Part shown: one piece after another, positions 1 to 7,709 of the stretch
How positions within the stretch are numbered: position 1 is the first letter of the stretch
Layout: each line of letters starts with the position of its first letter
Source of the DNA: Rhodoferax sp. UBA5149
GTDB lineage: Bacteria > Pseudomonadota > Gammaproteobacteria > Burkholderiales > Burkholderiaceae_C
Assembly (NCBI RefSeq): GCF_002413825.1
Contig: NZ_DHXT01000115.1
Span: forward strand, 24,140 to 48,808
Length of the DNA stretch: 24,669 bases
Direction: 5' to 3'
Position numbers and translations under genes: made by a program
Notes under the pieces: model-generated
Seen by the model: the letters and a program-made list of their open reading frames with translations, nothing else
Database searches by the model: none
What the model was told of the DNA's origin: nothing

Positions 1-308
1 CCAAAGCTCCAGTTGCCCAGCATCTCGAAAAAGGTGTGGTGGCGCGCGGTGTAGCCCACGTTCTCCAGGTCATTGTGTTTGCCTCCGGCCCGCAGGCAGG
101 CCTGCACGGAAGCCGCGCGCACGTAAGAGCGCTTGTCGGTGCCGAGGAAAACGTCCTTGAACTGCACCATGCCGGAGTTGGTAAACATCAGCGTGGGGTC
201 GTTGCCCGGCACCAGCGGGCTGCTGGCCACCACCGTATGGCCTTTGGAGGCAAAGAAGTCGAGAAAAATTTTGCGAATGTCGGCGACACTCATGGCGGAC
301 TTGGTCAT
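1..308 (-). CDS. alaS: Alanine--tRNA ligase, N-terminal part (cut by window edge)
   Basis: Attaches alanine to tRNA-Ala in the cytoplasm. Only the first 102 codons or so are present, and the gene continues beyond base 1. The translation begins MTKSAMSVADIRKIFLDFF and runs through SKGH, NDPTLMFTNSGM, QFKDVFLG, GGKHNDLENVGYTARHHTF and FEMLGNWSFG. These match the class II catalytic core at the N-terminus of AlaS almost residue for residue (compare E. coli TNAGMNQFKDVFLG and GGKHNDLENVGYTARHHTFF). The start at 308 is chosen because the reading frame fits the family from there; a second in-frame ATG at 293 is possible. The Shine-Dalgarno sequence is weak for both. The gene is divergent from the TRAP transporter genes, with a 268-base gap. 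The window also holds the cognate tRNA-Ala(GGC) with its G3-U70 pair. Confidence 0.96.
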   Translation of the reverse strand, partial: MTKSAMSVADIRKIFLDFFASKGHTVVASSPLVPGNDPTLMFTNSGMVQFKDVFLGTDKRSYVRAASVQACLRAGGKHNDLENVGYTARHHTFFEMLGNWSF

Positions 309-364
309 GTCAGTAGTTCTTCGAGCAGGGATAAACGGGGATGGTTCACGGCCCATGGGCCTCT

Positions 365-380
365 GGGCGCCCGAGCGCCC
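365..380. repeat. Short GC hairpin between alaS and the TRAP genes
   Basis: GGGCGC and GCGCCC form a 6-bp inverted repeat around a 4-base CCGA loop in the 268-base divergent gap 309-576. There is no T-tract on either strand, so it is not a convincing terminator. It lies 57 bases upstream of the alaS start and could affect its leader. The remainder of this gap shows only the dctP ribosome binding site (GGAG at 565-568), and I found no clear sigma-70 promoter. Confidence 0.3.
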
Positions 381-576
381 TCCCCTGCATTATCGCCCGC
401 CCTTTGTTGTAGCCCGCCAAGCGGCGCTGGCCGAACGACGTGGCTGCGACTTCTGGCTTAATAGGCGCGCGCCACCCAGTCCGCGGGGAAACAACAAGGG
501 GCAGGCGGTTCGCGCGGGGTACCGAACAATAGACGCACTGCCTGAAACAATTTGAATTAGCAATGGAGACAAGCCC

Positions 577-1581
577 ATGATCAGCCAACATTCGCTTCGC
601 CGTCGCACGCTGCTGGGTGCGGCCGCCGCCTTGGGCGCCAGCGCGCTGCCTGGCCTGGCCCAGACCAAGACCGTGCTGCGCATCTCCACCCCGGCCGTGC
701 CCGGCGACTGGCACGCCAAGATGTGGACCGTTTTCAAGGATTCGCTCGAAAAAAGCGCGCCCGGCGAATTCGACGTGCGGATCAACCTGAATGCCTCGCT
801 GTTCAAACAAGGCACCGAGTCAGTCGCCATGGCACGCGGCAACCTTGAACTCGCCACCATCTCGGCTTTTGACATCGCCAAGCTGGTGCCCGAGTTTTCC
901 GTCTTCACGGCAGGCTACGTGATCCGCGACCCGGCGCAGCAGCAAAAAATCTTCAATGGTCCGATCGGCGCCGAGTTGTTCAAGACCGTGACCGAGAAGA
1001 TGGACATCACACCGCTGGCCACCGCATACCTGGGCACCCGCCAGCTCAATCTGCGCGAGGTCAGGAAGGTCAGAACGCCGGCCGACCTCAAGGGCATCAA
1101 GCTGCGCATGCCCGGCTCCAAGGAATGGCTGTTCCTGGGCGAGGCACTGGGCGCCACCGCCACGCCGCTGGCGTTCGGCGAGGTCTATCTGGGGTTGAAA
1201 ACCGGCACGATCGATGCTCAGGACAACCCGCTGCCCTCCGTGCGGGCCGCCAAGCTCTATGAGGTGACCAAGCAGATCGTGATGACCAGCCATCTGGTGG
1301 ACGGCCTCTTCATTGCCATCTCGAACAAGAGCTTCAACGCCCTGAACCCGTCACAAAAGCAGAAGGTCAAGGCCGCTGCGCAGGCTGCAGCCGCCTACAA
1401 CAACGAGAACCGCATCAAGGAAGAATCCCGGTTGGTTGAGTTCTTCAAGAAGGAAGGCCTGCAGGTCACCACGCCCGATGTCGAGGCCTTCCGCAAGTCG
1501 GTACAGGCGGCGTACCAGAACTCTGACTACGCCAAGGTCTGGCCCAAAGGCCTGTTGGACCGCATCAACGCGACCCAATAA
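577..1581 (+). CDS. dctP: TRAP transporter solute-binding protein, DctP type
   Basis: Periplasmic receptor of a tripartite ATP-independent periplasmic transporter. It captures an organic acid and delivers it to the DctQ/DctM membrane pair encoded just downstream. It is 334 aa, usual for the family. The N-terminus SLRRRTLLGAAAALGASALP has an arginine pair followed by a hydrophobic stretch ending ALPGLAQ, which looks like a Tat signal peptide; most TRAP receptors use Sec. Family marks include GTESVAMARGNLELATIS (about 79-96), the ligand-binding strand KGIKLRMPGS with the conserved Arg near residue 177, and GTIDAQDNPLPS (210-221). The start is supported by GGAG eight bases upstream of the ATG. 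The stop is two bases before dctQ, so the genes are surely co-transcribed. The substrate is not determinable; C4-dicarboxylates or related carboxylates are the family norm. Confidence 0.93.
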   Translation: MISQHSLRRRTLLGAAAALGASALPGLAQTKTVLRISTPAVPGDWHAKMWTVFKDSLEKSAPGEFDVRINLNASLFKQGTESVAMARGNLELATISAFDIAKLVPEFSVFTAGYVIRDPAQQQKIFNGPIGAELFKTVTEKMDITPLATAYLGTRQLNLREVRKVRTPADLKGIKLRMPGSKEWLFLGEALGATATPLAFGEVYLGLKTGTIDAQDNPLPSVRAAKLYEVTKQIVMTSHLVDGLFIAISNKSFNALNPSQKQKVKAAAQAAAAYNNENRIKEESRLVEFFKKEGLQVTTPDVEAFRKSVQAAYQNSDYAKVWPKGLLDRINATQ

Positions 1582-1583
1582 CC

Positions 1584-2063
1584 ATGGCCCGCTGGCTCAA
1601 AAGAGCCGCCAATGCAATTGGCGGCGGCTTGTTCCTGACACTGTTCATCGTTTTCATCATTCAGATCGCGGCGCGTTTCGGCTTCGGCAAGCCGCTGGCC
1701 TGGACCGATGAAGCCGCGGTGATCCTCTACCTCTGGGTCATTCTCTGGTCGGCGGCCGTGGTCGTGCCCGAACGTGAGCACGTGGTCTTCGATTTGCTCT
1801 GGAACAGCGTTGGGCGCCGCGCCCGCCAAGTCATGCAGATTGTGGGCAACCTGCTCATCGGCGGCCTGGCCCTGGCGGGACTGCCTGCGAGTTGGGACTA
1901 CGTGCATTTCATGGCGCGCGAGGGCACGCCGGTGCTCAACATGCCATTCATGTGGGTCTATCTGCCCTTTGTGCTGCTGCTGGCGGCCCTTGTGGTGCGC
2001 AGCGCCTGGGCGATCCGGAACGCCGTCAAGGGCATCGGCCTTGAGGCCGAATTGCGCCTCTGA
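1584..2063 (+). CDS. dctQ: TRAP transporter small permease, DctQ type
   Basis: Small membrane subunit that joins the large permease and interacts with the loaded binding protein in the inner membrane. It is 159 aa with four predicted hydrophobic segments: about 11-31, 46-64, 85-105 and 120-142. The DctQ signature is visible: WTDEAAVILYLWVILWSAA (residues 38-56), followed by the charged stretch PEREHVVFDLLW. It begins two bases after the dctP stop and ends 25 bases before dctM. Confidence 0.9.
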   Translation: MARWLKRAANAIGGGLFLTLFIVFIIQIAARFGFGKPLAWTDEAAVILYLWVILWSAAVVVPEREHVVFDLLWNSVGRRARQVMQIVGNLLIGGLALAGLPASWDYVHFMAREGTPVLNMPFMWVYLPFVLLLAALVVRSAWAIRNAVKGIGLEAELRL

Positions 2064-2088
2064 AATCTACCGCCCAAAGGCATCTCAA

Positions 2089-3387
2089 ATGACCCTCGGA
2101 ATTACTGTTCTTGTTTGCGTATTGGTGACCGGTATGCTGCTGCGCATGCCGGTTGGCTTCTCAATGCTGGCCTCGGGCATCGCCTACCTGCTGGTAAAAC
2201 GGCAAGACCTCGGCCTGGTGGCCGAGCAGGTCTGCAACGGCTTGTACAACAGCTATGTGCTGCTGGCGGTGCCGCTGTTCATTTTTGCCGCCAACATCAT
2301 GAACGCGGGCACCGTCAGCGAGCGTATCTTTGACTTTTGCAGCATTCTCGTTGGCCGCATGCGCGGCGGAATGGCGCAGGTCAACGTCCTGGTCAGCGTT
2401 ATCTTCTCCGGCATGAGCGGCAGCGCGATTGCCGACGCCGCCGGTCCCGGCCTGGTCACGATTCGCCAGATGCTTAAAAGGCCGGAATACTCACGTGGCT
2501 TTGCCGGCGCCGTGGTGGTGGCCAGCGCCACGCTCGGCCCCATCATTCCTCCAAGCATTCCGATGGTGATTTACGCGCTGGTGTCAGGCGCCTCGGTCGG
2601 GGCCCTGTTTCTGGGCGGGGTGATTCCCGGTTTTTTGATGGCCACGTTGATGATGCTCGTGGTGCATGTCATCGCCACCCAACGCAACATGCCACGCGAA
2701 GCCAAGATTCCGATGCACGAATGGCCTGCCATTCTGTTTCGCGGAGCCTTGCCCTTGTCGATGCCGATCGTGTTGCTGGGTGGTATTTATTCGGGTGCGT
2801 TCACGCCCACCGAGGCCGCTGCCGTGGCCGCCTTTCACGCCCTGATTCTGGCCGGCGTGGTGTACCGCGCGCTGACCTGGCAAGCCTTCTGGGGCGTGGT
2901 CATGGAATCGACCCGCGGCAGCGCCGTGGTCACCCTGATTCTGGCGGGCTCCTTCATGCTCAACTACGCCTTCACCGCCGAAGGTGTGCCGCAAGCCATG
3001 GCGCTGTGGGTGGATAACATGCACCTGTCCCAGATCAAATTTTTACTGCTGGTCAACGTGATGTTCCTGGGCTTGGGCTGTTTCCTGGACGTGTCGGTGC
3101 TATTGCTGGTGTTTGTGCCCATGCTGCTGCCTGCGGCCAAGCTGCTGGGCGTGGACCTGGTGCACTTTGGTGTCGTGGTGGTACTCAACATGATGATCGG
3201 GCTGATTCATCCCCCTTTTGGCATGCTGCTGTTTGTGATCAAGGCGCTCACCGGCATACCGATTGGCGAAATGATGCTCGAGGGCTGGCCGTTTCTCATC
3301 ATGCTGCTCTTGCTGCTGCTTGCCATGACGGTGTTTCCGCAAATCGTGCTGTGGTTGCCGCAAACCATGGGCTACGTCACGCACTGA
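2089..3387 (+). CDS. dctM: TRAP transporter large permease, DctM type
   Basis: Substrate- and sodium-translocating channel subunit of the TRAP system in the inner membrane. From the ATG at 2089 it is 432 aa, the usual DctM length, with many hydrophobic helices. Typical motifs are LRMPVGFSMLASG near the N-terminus, FSGMSGSAIADAAGPGLVTI, ATLGPIIPPSIPMVIY, GAFTPTEAAAVAAF and a late GLIHPPFGMLLFVI. The same frame is open back to 1774, but that part overlaps dctQ out of frame and reads as Ser/Cys/Arg-rich noise, so the start at 2089 (AAGG about eight bases upstream) is preferred. It is the last gene of the three-gene set; 221 bases separate it from gabD. Confidence 0.93.
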   Translation: MTLGITVLVCVLVTGMLLRMPVGFSMLASGIAYLLVKRQDLGLVAEQVCNGLYNSYVLLAVPLFIFAANIMNAGTVSERIFDFCSILVGRMRGGMAQVNVLVSVIFSGMSGSAIADAAGPGLVTIRQMLKRPEYSRGFAGAVVVASATLGPIIPPSIPMVIYALVSGASVGALFLGGVIPGFLMATLMMLVVHVIATQRNMPREAKIPMHEWPAILFRGALPLSMPIVLLGGIYSGAFTPTEAAAVAAFHALILAGVVYRALTWQAFWGVVMESTRGSAVVTLILAGSFMLNYAFTAEGVPQAMALWVDNMHLSQIKFLLLVNVMFLGLGCFLDVSVLLLVFVPMLLPAAKLLGVDLVHFGVVVVLNMMIGLIHPPFGMLLFVIKALTGIPIGEMMLEGWPFLIMLLLLLLAMTVFPQIVLWLPQTMGYVTH

Positions 3388-3609
3388 ACACACCGGCCAA
3401 GTCATGGCCCATCGTTACCGGCTTTTGCGAACAGGTGCCCGGGGCCGATTGCACCCCCATCGCGCAGGCCCATGCAGTCTGGTACCAGTCGCTGGCGCCC
3501 ACTAGGCGCAAAATACATCTTGTCGCAATCAGCACTATGGCAAACCTGAAAACTCGCTACGCTAGGCGCTTTGATCCTGCTCTCATCCCCAACTATCCGC
3601 ACTGACGCT

Positions 3610-5127
3610 ATGGACATGAATATCGAAGATTTCACCAAAACCTCTCCTCTCGCCCTGCTCAAAGACCCGACCCTGTTGAAAACTGATGCCCTGATCAACG
3701 GCCAGTGGGTGGCAGGGCCCAGCGCAGGGGCCTCCGGTCCCAGCCGCTTTGACATCCTGGATCCGTCCAATGGCCACAAGCTGGCCGATGTCGCCAACCT
3801 GGGCCCGGCTGACGCACAAACAGCCATCGCGGCCGCCAACGCCGCCTGGCCGGCCTGGCGCGCCAAGACCGCGAAGGAGCGCAGCATCATCCTGCGCAAG
3901 TGGTTTGACTTGTTGATGGCGAATCAGGAAGACCTGGGCCGCATCATGACGGCCGAGCAAGGCAAGCCGTTTCCCGAGGCCAAAGGCGAGGTGGCCTACG
4001 GCGCGAGTTTTGTCGAATGGTTTGCCGAAGAAGCCAAGCGCGTCAATGGCGAGACCCTGCCCCAGTTTGACAACAACCGCCGCCTGATGGTGATCAAGCA
4101 GCCGATCGGCGTGTGTGCCGCCATCACGCCGTGGAACTTCCCGCTGGCCATGATCACACGCAAGGTGGCGCCTGCGCTGGCGGCCGGTTGCACCGTCATC
4201 ATCAAACCGGCCGAGCTGACGCCGCTGACCGCGCTGGCTGCCGCCGAGCTGGCTATCCGCGCCGGCATTCCAGCCGGGGTGCTCAACATGATCACCGCCG
4301 ATGGCAATAACTCGATTGCGGTGGGCAAGGTGATTTGCGCCAGCGACGTGGTGCGCCACATCAGCTTCACCGGCTCCACGGAAGTCGGCCGCATCCTGAT
4401 GGCGCAGTCGGCCCCGACGGTCAAGAAGATGTCGCTGGAGTTGGGCGGCAATGCACCTTTCATCGTGTTTGACGATGCCGATATCGACTCTGCCGTCGAA
4501 GGCGCCATGCTCAGCAAATACCGCAACGCCGGCCAGACCTGTGTCTGCGCCAACCGCTTTTATGTGCAGGACGGCGTGTACGATCAGTTTGTGGCCAAGT
4601 TCTCTGCCAAGGTCAAGGCGCTCAAGGTCGGCAACGGCTTCGAAGAGGGCGTGATGCAGGGCCCGCTGATTGAAGATGCGGCCATCGACAAAGTCAGCCG
4701 CCATGTGCTTGACGCGGTCGCCAAGGGCGGCAAGGTGATGGCGGGTGGCAACAGATTGCCTGGTCAGTTTTTCGAGCCCACGGTCATCGCCGAGGCAACC
4801 GCAGACATGTTGTGTGCCAAGGAAGAGACCTTCGGTCCCTTTGCTCCGGTATTCCGCTTCAAGACCGAGCAGGAAGCCATTGACGCCGCGAACAACACGG
4901 AATTTGGCCTGGCCAGCTATTTCTACAGCCGCGACGTGGGCCGCATCTTCCGGGTCAGTGAGGCGCTGGAATACGGCATGGTGGGGATTAACGTGGGCAT
5001 TCTGGCCACGGAGCACGTGCCTTTTGGCGGTGTCAAGCAATCCGGGCTGGGCCGCGAGGGCTCGCACCACGGCATGGACGACTATGTGGAGATCAAATAC
5101 CTCTGCATTGGCGACATCCTGAAGTAA
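3610..5127 (+). CDS. gabD: Succinate-semialdehyde dehydrogenase, NAD(P)+
   Basis: Oxidises succinate semialdehyde to succinate, the last step of GABA and 4-hydroxybutyrate breakdown into the TCA cycle; cytoplasmic. It is 505 aa from the ATG at 3610, slightly longer than E. coli GabD (482 aa). Aldehyde dehydrogenase marks are ITPWNFPLAMITRK (cofactor fold), FTGSTEVGR, the general-base Glu in SLELGGNAPFIVFDDADI (Glu about 277) and the catalytic Cys in RNAGQTCVCANRFYVQDGVY (Cys about 311). The CVC pair, GLREGS-type tail (SGLGREGS) and IKYLCIGD ending are those of GabD rather than generic aldehyde dehydrogenases. The frame is open further upstream to a TTG at 3571, but ATG 3610 or 3616 fits homologues better. 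It is on the same strand as the TRAP genes, so the transporter may feed a four-carbon acid pathway; this is inference. Confidence 0.93.
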   Translation: MDMNIEDFTKTSPLALLKDPTLLKTDALINGQWVAGPSAGASGPSRFDILDPSNGHKLADVANLGPADAQTAIAAANAAWPAWRAKTAKERSIILRKWFDLLMANQEDLGRIMTAEQGKPFPEAKGEVAYGASFVEWFAEEAKRVNGETLPQFDNNRRLMVIKQPIGVCAAITPWNFPLAMITRKVAPALAAGCTVIIKPAELTPLTALAAAELAIRAGIPAGVLNMITADGNNSIAVGKVICASDVVRHISFTGSTEVGRILMAQSAPTVKKMSLELGGNAPFIVFDDADIDSAVEGAMLSKYRNAGQTCVCANRFYVQDGVYDQFVAKFSAKVKALKVGNGFEEGVMQGPLIEDAAIDKVSRHVLDAVAKGGKVMAGGNRLPGQFFEPTVIAEATADMLCAKEETFGPFAPVFRFKTEQEAIDAANNTEFGLASYFYSRDVGRIFRVSEALEYGMVGINVGILATEHVPFGGVKQSGLGREGSHHGMDDYVEIKYLCIGDILK

Positions 5128-5141
5128 ACTCTAGACCTCGC

Positions 5142-5181
5142 GGGACAGACCGCAGCCTGCGACGCAGGCCCGCTCTGTCCC
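5142..5181 (+). terminator. Two-tier hairpin after gabD, possible terminator
   Basis: GGGACAGA (5142-5149) pairs with TCTGTCCC (5174-5181), and inside it GCCTGC (5155-5160) pairs with GCAGGC (5164-5169) around a GAC loop. The structure starts 14 bases after the gabD stop and ends 14 bases before tRNA-Gly. There is no U-rich tail, so it may be a weak terminator or an RNA-processing structure ahead of the tRNA. Confidence 0.45.
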
Positions 5182-5195
5182 CAATGGATCAAGAT

Positions 5196-5269
5196 GCGGG
5201 TGTAGTTCAATGGTAGAACTTTTGCTTCCCAAGCAAATAGCGTGGGTTCGATTCCCATCACCCGCTCCA
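5196..5269 (+). tRNA. tRNA-Gly (anticodon CCC)
   Basis: A full cloverleaf is visible: acceptor GCGGGTG/CACCCGC, D arm GTTC-AATGGTA-GAAC, anticodon stem TTTGC/GCAAA with loop TTCCCAA (anticodon CCC), T arm GTGGG-TTCGATT-CCCAT, discriminator T and an encoded CCA at 5267-5269. It reads Gly GGG codons. It stands alone between gabD and the convergent end of ccmI. Confidence 0.95.
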
Positions 5270-5338
5270 AACACCTATCCAAGGCATTGTTCGCGGAGCG
5301 ATCGACACCGACCGTTCGACGGCCAGTGCGACAGAATT

Positions 5339-6724
5339 CTATTTCTTGACCAACGCTGACTGCGTCAATCCACCTTTGGCGCGGGCGTCGGCAATACTCG
5401 ACAACACCCACTCGGCATCACGCGAGCCGGGCTGAAACACGGGCAACAGCTTTTCCCACTGGGCAACAGCGCCTGCGTAATCAGCACGCCCGAAGGCTGC
5501 CGATCCAGACAACATCAAAGCTTTGGGATGGAGCGGGTTCAACGCCAAGGCCTTGTTCACCAGCGCCAGAGGCCGACCTGCCAGGTTGTTGCCCGCTCGG
5601 GTCGCCAGCAAATCAGCAAAATCGGTCAGCATGTCCGGGTCGGTATCAACCAGCTTGCCAGCCTTAACATAGGCTTCTTCCGATTCCGGCAAACGCCCCA
5701 ACACCTTGTAGGCACGAGCAAGTCGTGCCCAACCTGGGAGGTCACTCGGGTTGGCTTTCAAGCGCGCCGCCAGTCCTTCGACCATCTGAACGATCTGTTC
5801 AGGGCTTGGCCTCTGCGCGCCAGCCGCTTGATCCATCGCTTGGGGCTTGCCAGCGCTGGGGACACCCGGCCGAGCGACGGCAAACGCCTTCAGACCGCCT
5901 TTGCTGCGGGCATCGGAGATATCGGCCTGCAACTGCTCGGCATCAGGTGAATCAGGCCCAAGAACTGACAGTAGCTTCTCCCAATAGTTGACAGCGCTTG
6001 CAAAGTTGCCTTGCCGGTACGCCGCATTTCCGGCGAGCATCAGCGACATGGGATGAAGCGGGTTCAGTGCCAAGGCCTTGTTGATCAATACCAGCGGCTG
6101 ACCTTCCAGACTGTCGCCACCACGGCTCGCCAGCAAGTCGGCGTAGTCGGCCAGCAAGTCTGGATCAGTGTCGACCACTGGGCCGGCCTTGGCATAGGCA
6201 TCTGCAGCCTCTTGCAGACGCCCCATCACTTTGTAGGAACGGGCCAGCATGGCCCAACCTTTGGGATTGTCGGGATTGGCTCTTAGACGTGCCGCCAGAC
6301 CGTCAACCATTTTCGCAACCTTGTCCTCATCCGCCTTTCTTGAACTAATCGGATCAATGGCCTGAGGCGCTCCCAGCCACCAGTACATGCCTGCAGACGC
6401 AAGCGGCAGCGTCACGGCAATCGCCGCCGCCGTACGACGGGCGGTCCAGAAGCTAGCACTGCGCTTCTGCGGAGTCGATGCGGGCTCCCTGGTGTCATCC
6501 AGCAGTCGCAACTGCAATTCGTCCTGCGTGGCTTCATAGTCCGCAGGGCTGATGACGCCGCGTGCCAAGTCACGCTCCAGCGTCTGCAGTTGGTCACGGT
6601 AAATAGCGGCATTCAAACGCTGGCTCGAAACACCAGCTTGCGGTGCGGGTCGCAGCAGCGGACGCACCACCCAAGCCAAGACCAGCAGTGTCAACAACAC
6701 TGCGATTGCAATAAAAACGGTCAT
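5339..6724 (-). CDS. ccmI: Cytochrome c maturation protein CcmI with duplicated TPR region
   Basis: Apocytochrome chaperone of the System I heme ligation complex; it holds the C-terminus of apocytochromes c for CcmF/CcmH. It is 461 aa. The N-terminal membrane module has helices at about 2-20 and 97-117, joined by a cytoplasmic segment (NAAIYRDQLQTLERDLARG) typical of CcmI. The periplasmic part holds two copies of a TPR block: residues 137-278 and 312-453 align without gaps at an offset of 175, about 60 percent identical by eye. Shared stretches include NKALALNPLHP, VDTDPD and YWEKLL/QWEKLL. A 33-residue linker (QAMDQAAGAQRPSPEQ) separates them. The start overlaps the ccmH stop by four bases. 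It is the last gene of the ccm operon, and I see no clear terminator behind it. Confidence 0.9.
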   Translation of the reverse strand: MTVFIAIAVLLTLLVLAWVVRPLLRPAPQAGVSSQRLNAAIYRDQLQTLERDLARGVISPADYEATQDELQLRLLDDTREPASTPQKRSASFWTARRTAAAIAVTLPLASAGMYWWLGAPQAIDPISSRKADEDKVAKMVDGLAARLRANPDNPKGWAMLARSYKVMGRLQEAADAYAKAGPVVDTDPDLLADYADLLASRGGDSLEGQPLVLINKALALNPLHPMSLMLAGNAAYRQGNFASAVNYWEKLLSVLGPDSPDAEQLQADISDARSKGGLKAFAVARPGVPSAGKPQAMDQAAGAQRPSPEQIVQMVEGLAARLKANPSDLPGWARLARAYKVLGRLPESEEAYVKAGKLVDTDPDMLTDFADLLATRAGNNLAGRPLALVNKALALNPLHPKALMLSGSAAFGRADYAGAVAQWEKLLPVFQPGSRDAEWVLSSIADARAKGGLTQSALVKK

Positions 6725-7188
6725 GAGGGAAGTTCCAGATCTTTGAGAAGAGACTGTGCTTTTGCGCGTTGGGCGGGATCAAGCGCTGGGGGTCCATCGC
6801 TGCGTTGGTTGCGGCGCACCAAACGCACCAACATCACCACAGCACCGATCAGCAGCAAAAAAGGACCAAACCAAAGCAGCCAGGTGACTGGCTTGACTGG
6901 CGGGCGAAAACGCACAAAGTCGCCGTAGCGGCTGACCATGTATTCCATAATTTCGGCGTCAGTCTTGTTGGCCTTGATCAGTGTGCGCAACTCACGACGC
7001 AAGTCCTTCGCCAAATCGGCGCGCGAGCCGGCCAGCGACTCGTTCTGGCAAACCAGGCAGCGCAACTCTTCGGAAATGGCGATCATGCGTTGTTCGACCA
7101 CCGGATCTTCGGCCAAAGGCGTGGCCTCCCCCGCATAGGATGAAAGTGCGCATTGCAGCGCCAGAATAAATGCCACCCAGTACTTCAC
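6721..7188 (-). CDS. ccmH: Cytochrome c maturation thiol-oxidoreductase CcmH
   Basis: Membrane-anchored periplasmic thiol protein that reduces or handles the CXXCH cysteines of apocytochromes before heme attachment. It is 155 aa. A signal sequence at about 1-19 is followed by the redox motif LRCLVCQNESLAGSRADLA (Cys44 and Cys47), RRELRTLI and the family stretch YMVSRYGDFVRFRPPV. One transmembrane helix (about 102-122) and a charged tail follow. This is the short CcmH form; the TPR part fused to it in E. coli CcmH is the separate gene ccmI here. It overlaps ccmG and ccmI by four bases at each end. Confidence 0.94.
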   Translation of the reverse strand: MKYWVAFILALQCALSSYAGEATPLAEDPVVEQRMIAISEELRCLVCQNESLAGSRADLAKDLRRELRTLIKANKTDAEIMEYMVSRYGDFVRFRPPVKPVTWLLWFGPFLLLIGAVVMLVRLVRRNQRSDGPPALDPAQRAKAQSLLKDLELPS

Positions 7189-7709
7189 TTTTGCAACTCC
7201 CGTATCAGTGGCATGATCTTGTCCCGCAATGCTTCTTCAGTCACCGGGCCTATCTGCTTGTAGCGAATCACACCGGCTTTGTCGATCAGAAAGCTCTCTG
7301 GCACGCCATAGACACCAAAGTCAATACCGATGCGCCCGTCCTTGTCGGTTATGGAGAGATCGTAAGGGTCGCCAAAACGGGCCAGCCATTTCAAGCCCTC
7401 GGAGTTTTGATCCTTGTAGTCCAATCCGACAATGGGCAGCGTCCTGGTCTTGGCAAACTCCACCAGGATGGGATGCTCCTGCCGGCAGGCGACGCACCAG
7501 GAGGCCCAGGTATTGAGCAGCCACACTTTGCCCAGCATCTCCTTGGCAAAAAATTGCTGGTCGGGCGCTTGCAGGCGCGGCGCAGAAAACATAGGCGCAG
7601 CCTTGCCGATCAGCGGTGACGGAATCTCATGCGGATCACGGGTCAGGCCAATGGCCAGAAACACCACCAAGACAATAAAAATGCCCAGCGGAATCAGCGT
7701 TTTCTTCAT
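7185..7709 (-). CDS. ccmG: Thiol:disulfide interchange protein CcmG/DsbE
   Basis: Membrane-tethered thioredoxin-like reductant that passes electrons to CcmH and apocytochromes in the periplasm. It is 174 aa. An N-terminal anchor (about 5-22) is followed by the thioredoxin fold, with active site NTWASWCVACRQEHP (Cys72, Cys75) and the cis-proline loop VYGVPESFLID. The acidic family region LPIVGLDYKDQ is present. The CVAC dipeptide replaces the CPTC of E. coli CcmG. Four-base overlaps with ccmF and ccmH indicate translational coupling. Confidence 0.94.
   Translation of the reverse strand: MKKTLIPLGIFIVLVVFLAIGLTRDPHEIPSPLIGKAAPMFSAPRLQAPDQQFFAKEMLGKVWLLNTWASWCVACRQEHPILVEFAKTRTLPIVGLDYKDQNSEGLKWLARFGDPYDLSITDKDGRIGIDFGVYGVPESFLIDKAGVIRYKQIGPVTEEALRDKIMPLIRELQK

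Noticed and set aside
463..472. 10-bp palindrome GGCGCGCGCC upstream of dctP
   Set aside because: Short GC-only palindromes are expected by chance in this base composition; no promoter elements align with it.
1774..2088. N-terminal extension of DctM overlapping dctQ
   Set aside because: Low-quality Ser/Cys/Arg-rich sequence; the usual DctM length and ribosome site support the start at 2089.
3583..5070. 495-codon open frame antisense to gabD
   Set aside because: Rich in His, Arg and Gly with no domain or membrane pattern; it mirrors the codon bias of gabD, whose motifs are intact on the other strand.
5270..5338. Possible terminator after ccmI
   Set aside because: Only a 4-5 bp imperfect stem (CCGT-CGA-ACGG) without a T-run; not convincing.
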